A DNA stretch of 17,714 nt from Candidatus Aminicenantota bacterium. GTDB taxonomy: Bacteria > Acidobacteriota > Aminicenantia > Aminicenantales > Saccharicenantaceae. The DNA lies in contig JAPKZE010000141.1 of the NCBI GenBank assembly GCA_026393955.1, positions 1 to 17,714 of the forward strand, written 5' to 3'. This document shows, piece by piece, positions 13,524 through 17,714 of this stretch. The position numbers and the translations under genes are program-made. How positions within the stretch are numbered: the first letter of the stretch is position 1; each line of letters starts with the position of its first letter. Below the pieces are notes generated by a model, which saw only the letters and a program-made list of their open reading frames with translations, searched no databases and was not told the DNA's origin.

Positions 13524-14459
13524 ATGTCCAAGGCCCGATCCCGGAAAGCGGCGGCCCTCGCCGCCGTTCTGGCCGCCTTTTGTCTCCTCCTCCCGGCGGC
13601 GGACGCCCAAGAGCGCCCGACGAGCCCCGAGCTGGCGGCGCTCCTGCCCAAGCCGGCCGCCTGGACCCTCTCGGAAGCCCCGCGGACGTTCTTCCCGGAC
13701 AATCTGTTCGAATACATCGACGGCGCAGCCGAGAGCTACCTGAGCTACGATTTCCGCGAGCTTCTCGTCGCCGATCTGGAAAGGAAAGGCCCGGGGGCGA
13801 CCCTGACCCTGGAGATCTACGACATGGGCCTGCCGGTGAACGCCTTCGGCATCTTCGCGGCCGAGCGCTACCCGGAGAACAAGCCGGTTGCCCTGGGCGA
13901 TCTCGGCTATTTCGAAGGGGAGGCGCTGAACTTCCTGGCCGGCCGGTTCTACGTCAAGATGCTGGCTTTCGGCCTCGGCGACGCCACGGAGTCGGCCCTG
14001 GCCGAGGTCGGGGCCAAGGTGGCCGGGGCGATCAAGCCGGGGAGCGGTCTCCCGGCGCTGGTCACGGCTTTTCCCAAGGACGGCCTGGTCGTCCGGAGCG
14101 AGAAGTACGTCAAGAAGAATTTCATGGGCTACGAATTCCTCCGCGACGGCTATGTCGCGACCTACGCGTCGGGCGGCCGCGAGATGGAAGGATTCTTCGT
14201 CGACGGCGGATCGGACCAGGACGCCGAAGCGATGCTGACGAAGCTCGTCGTGGCCCTGAAATCCGACGGGCAGACCGTGGAGAAGATCGCCGCCGGCGTC
14301 CACGCCCGGAACCGTTACGGGCAGCATCTCTACATCGGGCGGGCCGCGGGCGTTCTCTGCGGCGCGATGCGCGTCCCGGACGGGCTCGAGCCGGCGGGGG
14401 AGGCGCTCCTCCGGACCCTGACGGCCGCTCTCGCGGCCGGCCGCCAGACCCGGAAGTGA
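13524..14459 (+). CDS. Secreted DUF6599-like protein
   Basis: The product is 311 residues. A Sec signal peptide is clear: a basic start (MSKARSRK), a hydrophobic core (AAALAAVLAAFCLLLPAA) and a likely cleavage after A28 (ADA-QE). Cys20 is not in a lipobox context. The mature part holds FEYIDGAAESYLSYDF (about 62-77), which I recognise as the DUF6599 hallmark (YIDGgAExYl-type), followed by an alternating beta pattern (ATLTLEIYDMGLPVNAFGIF). The family has no known biochemical function and no catalytic set is visible. It should act in the periplasm or outside the cell. It is divergent from the DUF362 operon and followed after 7 bases by the AI-2E family gene, probably in the same transcript from the promoter at 13463-13491. 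The DUF name is from memory of the motif. Confidence 0.72.
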   Translation: MSKARSRKAAALAAVLAAFCLLLPAADAQERPTSPELAALLPKPAAWTLSEAPRTFFPDNLFEYIDGAAESYLSYDFRELLVADLERKGPGATLTLEIYDMGLPVNAFGIFAAERYPENKPVALGDLGYFEGEALNFLAGRFYVKMLAFGLGDATESALAEVGAKVAGAIKPGSGLPALVTAFPKDGLVVRSEKYVKKNFMGYEFLRDGYVATYASGGREMEGFFVDGGSDQDAEAMLTKLVVALKSDGQTVEKIAAGVHARNRYGQHLYIGRAAGVLCGAMRVPDGLEPAGEALLRTLTAALAAGRQTRK

Positions 14460-14466
14460 GGCCGGC

Positions 14467-15480
14467 GTGAACGATGAGAGCTATTTCAAGACCGCCCTCG
14501 CTGTCGTTCTCGTCTTCGTGGCCGGCATCGTCCTGAAGCTGGCCCAGCCCATCCTCATTCCGTTCATCCTGGCCGTCTTCCTGTCCTACATCATCGACCC
14601 CGCCCTGACCTTCCTGACCAGGTGCCGCTGCCCCAGTTCGTGGGCGGTGGTCATCGTCCTGGTGCTGATGTTCGTTTTTCTCTGTCTGGCCGGCATTCTC
14701 GTCTACACCAGCGGCAAAGCCTTCGTGACCGAGCTGCCGAAGTACCAGGACCGACTCACCGACCTGACCCGCATCCTGGCCAAGGGGGTGGGCCCGTTCA
14801 AGATCGACGTGCCCGCGGCCCTGGGCAGTCTCGACATCGGCAAGATCGGGAGCTTCATCCTCAAGAACATTGGTCCGCTCTTCGACGTCCTCGGCAAGCT
14901 CCTCCTGGTCTTTCTCTTCCTCGTCTTCATCGTCGCCGGCCGGGGACGGGCCGAAGCGAAGATCCCTAAGGCCATCGGCGACGGTCATGCCGGACGCGTC
15001 CACGGGATCATCGGCCGGATCAACGTTCAGATCCGGAAATATCTGGTCATCAAGACGGCCATGAGCCTGGTGAACGGCCTGACGGTCTGGATCGTCCTGA
15101 AGGCCTTCGGCATCGATTTCGCGGCCCTCTTCGGCTTGCTGGCGTTCCTCCTCAATTTCGTCCCGACCTTCGGCTCGCTCATCGCCGCGGTCCTTCGCGT
15201 CGGATTCGCCTTCTTTCAGACCGGGACCTTTTTGACGCCGTTCCTGATCTTGATCATCACCTCAGGATCGGACATGATCATGGGCAATCTCGTCGAGCCC
15301 AGGATCATGGGCAAGGGGTTGGGTCTCAGCCCGCTTCTCGTCTTCTTCTCGCTGCTCTTCTGGGGCTGGCTCTGGGGGATCCCCGGGATGATCCTGTCGG
15401 TGCCCTTGACGGCGGTCATCCGGATCGTCTGCCAGAACGTGCCGGCCCTCCGGCCGGTCGCCGTGCTGATGGGGCCCTGA
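14467..15480 (+). CDS. AI-2E family (PerM/TqsA-like) membrane transporter
   Basis: The product is 337 residues with about seven to eight hydrophobic segments. Family marks are the N-terminal pair of helices with LAQPILIPFILAVFLSYIID (25-44), a soluble-looking stretch (about 84-135) after the third helix, FLLNFVPTFGSLIAA (227-241), and the C-terminal EPRIMGKGLGLSPLLVFFSL (277-296) followed by WGWLWGIPGMILSVPL. Members export small molecules: TqsA is linked to autoinducer-2, while others act as sodium/proton antiporters. The substrate cannot be told here and no luxS-like gene is near. The start is a GTG; a GAGG site (14458-14461) overlapping the previous stop lies 5 bases before it, and there is no nearby in-frame ATG. 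The gene converges on rnc with a strong hairpin over its stop codon. Confidence 0.88.
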   Translation: MNDESYFKTALAVVLVFVAGIVLKLAQPILIPFILAVFLSYIIDPALTFLTRCRCPSSWAVVIVLVLMFVFLCLAGILVYTSGKAFVTELPKYQDRLTDLTRILAKGVGPFKIDVPAALGSLDIGKIGSFILKNIGPLFDVLGKLLLVFLFLVFIVAGRGRAEAKIPKAIGDGHAGRVHGIIGRINVQIRKYLVIKTAMSLVNGLTVWIVLKAFGIDFAALFGLLAFLLNFVPTFGSLIAAVLRVGFAFFQTGTFLTPFLILIITSGSDMIMGNLVEPRIMGKGLGLSPLLVFFSLLFWGWLWGIPGMILSVPLTAVIRIVCQNVPALRPVAVLMGP

Positions 15481-15506
15481 GGGGCCGCGCGGCCCGGTCT
15501 CAGGGC
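15474..15506. terminator. Nested hairpin overlapping both convergent stop codons (probable bidirectional terminator)
   Basis: GCCCTGAG (15474-15481) pairs perfectly with CTCAGGGC (15499-15506). Inside it, GGGCC (15482-15486) pairs with GGCCC (15491-15495) around a GCGC loop, leaving a 3-base bulge. The structure contains the stop codons of both convergent genes (TGA 15478-15480 and, on minus, 15502-15500). No T-tract follows on either strand, so it may end transcripts without one or protect both 3' ends. Confidence 0.55.
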
Positions 15507-16267
15507 AGGACGAGGTCGTCGGCTTCGATGACGAAGGCCTCGGGCGAGATCCTCTTGATCTTCCGTCCGAAGAAGGACTTGAGGGCCTTTTCGGCGGCGG
15601 CCTGTTCGGCGCTCTTCTTCGACCCCCCCTTCGACCGCCCCAGCGTCCTGTCCCCGAGGCGGACCTCGATGACGAAGGTGCGGTCGTGGGCCGGACCCTT
15701 TTCCGAGACCAGGCGGTAGGCGGGCGCGGGGAGCCCGGCTTTCTGGCAGATCTCCTGGAGGGCCGACTTGGCGTTGTTGATCGTCTGAGTTCCCGATCGG
15801 ATGGGCTTGCGGGACGCCTCGAGCAGCCCGCAGATGAAGGCCCTGGCCGCGTCAAAACCGCCGTCCAGGTAGAGCGCGCCCGTCAGGGCCTCGAAGGCAC
15901 CGGCCAGGATCGAGATCTTCTTCCGGCCGCCGCCCTTATCTTCGCCCCGGCCGAGGCGGATGGCCTTGTCGAGCTTGATCCCCCGGGCCAGCTGGGCCAG
16001 GGCCAGCGTGCTCGTGGCCGAGGCCTTGAGCTTCGACAGCTCGCCCTCGTTCCTCTCCGGAAAGGCCCGCAGGAAGAACTCGGCGGCGATGAGGCCGACG
16101 ACCGAATCGCCCAGGAATTCGAGCTGCTCGTTGTCCTCGGGCGAATCCGGTGCGGTCTCATAGGCGTGGGAGCTGTGGGTCAGGGCCTTGGCCAGCAGGT
16201 CCCTGTCCTTGAAGACATGGCCGACGGCCTTTTCCAGGCGGTCGAGCTTCTTGGGGTCCGGGGTCAT
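15500..16267 (-). CDS. rnc: Ribonuclease III
   Basis: The product is 255 residues. The RNase III signature reads NEQLEFLGDSVVGL (46-59), with Glu47, Glu50 and Asp54 as metal and catalytic positions. The second catalytic patch is SILAGAFEALTGALYLDGGF (119-138). Glu126 is present, but the Asp that precedes it by three in the E. coli enzyme (ILADTVEAL) is Gly123 here. A double-stranded RNA-binding domain follows (about 165-235), ending GGSKKSAEQAAAEKALKSFF. The enzyme processes rRNA precursors and structured mRNAs in the cytoplasm. The ATG overlaps the pyrC TGA by 4 bases, so rnc is read in the pyr transcript rather than beside era, acpP or fabF as often seen. No strong ribosome binding site is seen. 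Confidence 0.94.
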   Translation of the reverse strand: MTPDPKKLDRLEKAVGHVFKDRDLLAKALTHSSHAYETAPDSPEDNEQLEFLGDSVVGLIAAEFFLRAFPERNEGELSKLKASATSTLALAQLARGIKLDKAIRLGRGEDKGGGRKKISILAGAFEALTGALYLDGGFDAARAFICGLLEASRKPIRSGTQTINNAKSALQEICQKAGLPAPAYRLVSEKGPAHDRTFVIEVRLGDRTLGRSKGGSKKSAEQAAAEKALKSFFGRKIKRISPEAFVIEADDLVLP

Positions 16268-17565
16268 GGGCGTTCCGCCGGGTCCCCGCCGTCGAACGGG
16301 TAGACGATCCGGCCGCCGACGATGGTCATGACCGGAGCGCCCCGGAGCGTCCAGCCGTGGAAGGGTGTGTTGCGGCCCTTGGATTCGAACCGGTCCTTAT
16401 CGACGGTGACCGGCAGGTCCGGATCGAGGACGGTCAGGTCGGCATCGGCCCCGACGGCGATCCGTCCCTTCCGCGCAAGACCGAGCAGCCGGGCCGGATT
16501 CGCCGAGAGGAGATCGACGAACCGTCCGAGCGAAATGATCCCCGCGGCGACGAAGCGGTCGAGCACCAGGGAAACCGCGGTTTCGAGCCCGACGATGCCG
16601 AAGGGGGCGTCGAGGAGACCCCGAGCCTTCTCCGCCGCCGTATGGGGGGCGTGGTCGGTGGCGATGACGTCCACGACGCCCGTCCGCAGGGCCTCGACCA
16701 GGGCGGCGACATCGGAGGCCGACCGCAGGGGCGGGTTCATCTTGTGGTCGGAATCGCCGGACGCCAGGGATCCCTCGGTGAGGAGGAGGTGGTGCGGCGT
16801 CGCTTCGGCGGAGACCCGGACGCCGGCCCGCCGGGCTGCGGCGATGGCGGCCGTCGCCCCGGCCGTCGAAACGTGGGCGATGTGGACCCGGGTCCCGGTC
16901 TCCCGGGCCAGGGCGATATCGCGGGCGACCATGATGTCCTCCGCGGCCGGCGGAATGCCCGGCACGCCGAGGCGGGCCGCGACGGGGCCGGCGTTGACGA
17001 CGCCGTTCGCGGCCAGCGAGCGGACCTCGCAGTGGTCGATGACGAGACTTCCGGCCGCTTCCGCCTCTTCCAGGGCCCGGCGCATGATCGGGTCCGACTC
17101 GACCGGCCGTCCGTCGTCCGAGAAAGCGATCGCCCCGGCCGCGACGAGGTCGCGGATGTCGACCAGATGCTCGCCGGCCGAGCCGCGGGTGACGGCCGCG
17201 ATGGGCAGGACATTGGCCAGACCGGACCGGCGGGCCTCGGCCAGGATCCATTCGGTCGTCTCGCGCCGGTCATTGACGGGCTGGGTGTTGGGCATGGCGC
17301 AGACCGTCGTGAAGCCGCCGCGGACGGCCGCCCGGACGCCGGTCCGGATGGTCTCCTTGGCTTCGTACCCGGGCTCCCGCAGATGGACGTGCATATCGAT
17401 GAGACCGGGGACGATGACGAGGCCGCGGCAGTCGACCGTCCGGGCCACAGCCGCGTCGATCGATAGACCGACAGCCGCGATCCGTTCTCCGTCGAGGAGG
17501 ACGTCGAGGAGGTCGTCGAGTCCTTCCGACGGGCAGACGACGCGGCCGCCGCGAAGGATGATCAC
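16264..17565 (-). CDS. pyrC: Dihydroorotase
   Basis: The product is 433 residues, as expected for the longer (class I) dihydroorotase that cyclises carbamoyl-aspartate in pyrimidine synthesis. Metal and substrate residues are visible: DMHVHLR (57-63, His59 and His61), MPNTQPVND (91-99), FSDDGRP (148-154, Asp150 in the position of the bridging Asp of the Aquifex type), DHCE (177-180, His178), HIAHVST (228-234, His231), KMNPPLR (275-281) and ATDHAPH (302-308, Asp304). The start is a GTG (17565) that overlaps the pyrR TGA by 4 bases (GTGA); a GGTGGGG site precedes it. All expected active-site positions are kept, so an active enzyme is likely rather than a pyrC-like paralogue. Confidence 0.93.
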   Translation of the reverse strand: MIILRGGRVVCPSEGLDDLLDVLLDGERIAAVGLSIDAAVARTVDCRGLVIVPGLIDMHVHLREPGYEAKETIRTGVRAAVRGGFTTVCAMPNTQPVNDRRETTEWILAEARRSGLANVLPIAAVTRGSAGEHLVDIRDLVAAGAIAFSDDGRPVESDPIMRRALEEAEAAGSLVIDHCEVRSLAANGVVNAGPVAARLGVPGIPPAAEDIMVARDIALARETGTRVHIAHVSTAGATAAIAAARRAGVRVSAEATPHHLLLTEGSLASGDSDHKMNPPLRSASDVAALVEALRTGVVDVIATDHAPHTAAEKARGLLDAPFGIVGLETAVSLVLDRFVAAGIISLGRFVDLLSANPARLLGLARKGRIAVGADADLTVLDPDLPVTVDKDRFESKGRNTPFHGWTLRGAPVMTIVGGRIVYPFDGGDPAERP

Positions 17566-17714
17566 CGCTTCCCCACCTGCCCGATGCGGACCGGCTCGGC
17601 GATGAAGATCTCCTCGCTGCCGTCGGTCTCCTTGAGCCGGACCCGGACGCGCTCGCGGTGGGAAGTGGGCAGGACCTTGCCGACGTAATCGGGGCGGATG
17701 GGCAGCTCGCGGTG
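17562..17714 (-). CDS. pyrR: PyrR regulator/uracil phosphoribosyltransferase, C-terminal fragment
   Basis: The last 50 residues of a gene that starts beyond the window. They read HRELPIRPDYVGKVLPTS, then ERVRVRLKETDGSEE and a short tail ending GQVGKR. This matches the C-terminus of PyrR, where GHRELPIR-DY-GK-IPTS is highly conserved. PyrR binds pyr-operon leader RNA in response to UMP and has uracil phosphoribosyltransferase activity in many bacteria. The phosphoribosyl-binding loop lies outside the window. The tail after the conserved part is a little longer than in the Bacillus protein. The TGA overlaps the pyrC GTG by 4 bases, placing pyrR directly before pyrC. Confidence 0.85.
   Translation of the reverse strand, partial: HRELPIRPDYVGKVLPTSHRERVRVRLKETDGSEEIFIAEPVRIGQVGKR

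Noticed and set aside
14467..15480. A quorum-sensing role for the AI-2E family gene
   Set aside because: The family name does not fix the substrate. No luxS, lsr or receptor gene is nearby, so no signalling role is claimed.
16322..17605. A long plus-strand open frame opposite pyrC
   Set aside because: The minus strand encodes a complete dihydroorotase with all metal residues; the plus-strand product is Arg/Ser/Pro-rich noise.

Overview
The window is gene-dense bacterial DNA of high GC content (mid-60s percent by eye). It carries fourteen complete genes and two genes cut by the window edges, and no gene-free stretch exceeds about 150 bases. A TonB-type energy transducer and two proteins with Sec signal peptides suggest a diderm (Gram-negative) bacterium. 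The split glycine decarboxylase (GcvPA/GcvPB), the PyrR fragment, the DUF6599-like protein and the high GC would suit an Acidobacteriota- or Aminicenantes-like lineage. That placement is inference, because no rRNA or marker phylogeny is available here. I saw no tRNA or rRNA, CRISPR array, insertion sequence or phage gene.

Layout. (A) 1-6574, plus strand: a tightly packed operon holding the end of gcvT, then gcvH, gcvPA, gcvPB, glyQ and glyS. It contains the glycine cleavage T, H and P proteins, with both subunits of glycyl-tRNA synthetase attached without a gap. (B) 6590-9162, minus strand: a TonB-family protein and a secreted protein of unknown function that overlap by 8 bases, followed by a stand-alone PilZ protein with its own promoter-like sequence. 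(C) 9218-13379, minus strand: a three-gene overlapping operon of a DUF362 protein, an AmmeMemoRadiSam-type radical SAM enzyme carrying a twin-arginine signal, and a large membrane protein with a spermidine-synthase-like domain between two related membrane halves. (D) 13524-15480, plus strand and divergent from C: a secreted DUF6599-like protein and an AI-2E family (PerM/TqsA-like) membrane protein. (E) 15500-17714, minus strand: the end of pyrR, then pyrC and rnc, joined by 4-base overlaps.

How the genes work together. Block A couples glycine breakdown to one-carbon units with glycine charging onto tRNA, so both users of glycine are probably co-expressed. Block E joins pyrimidine synthesis and its regulator to RNase III. 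The least understood part is C plus D. A short divergent promoter region with a 7-bp inverted repeat near its centre separates a cytoplasmic DUF362 protein, a probably exported radical SAM enzyme and a membrane-embedded methyltransferase-fold protein on one side from a secreted DUF6599-like protein and a transporter-like protein on the other. This is the best candidate in the window for an uncharacterised system. Blocks D and E converge on a strong nested hairpin that overlaps both stop codons.
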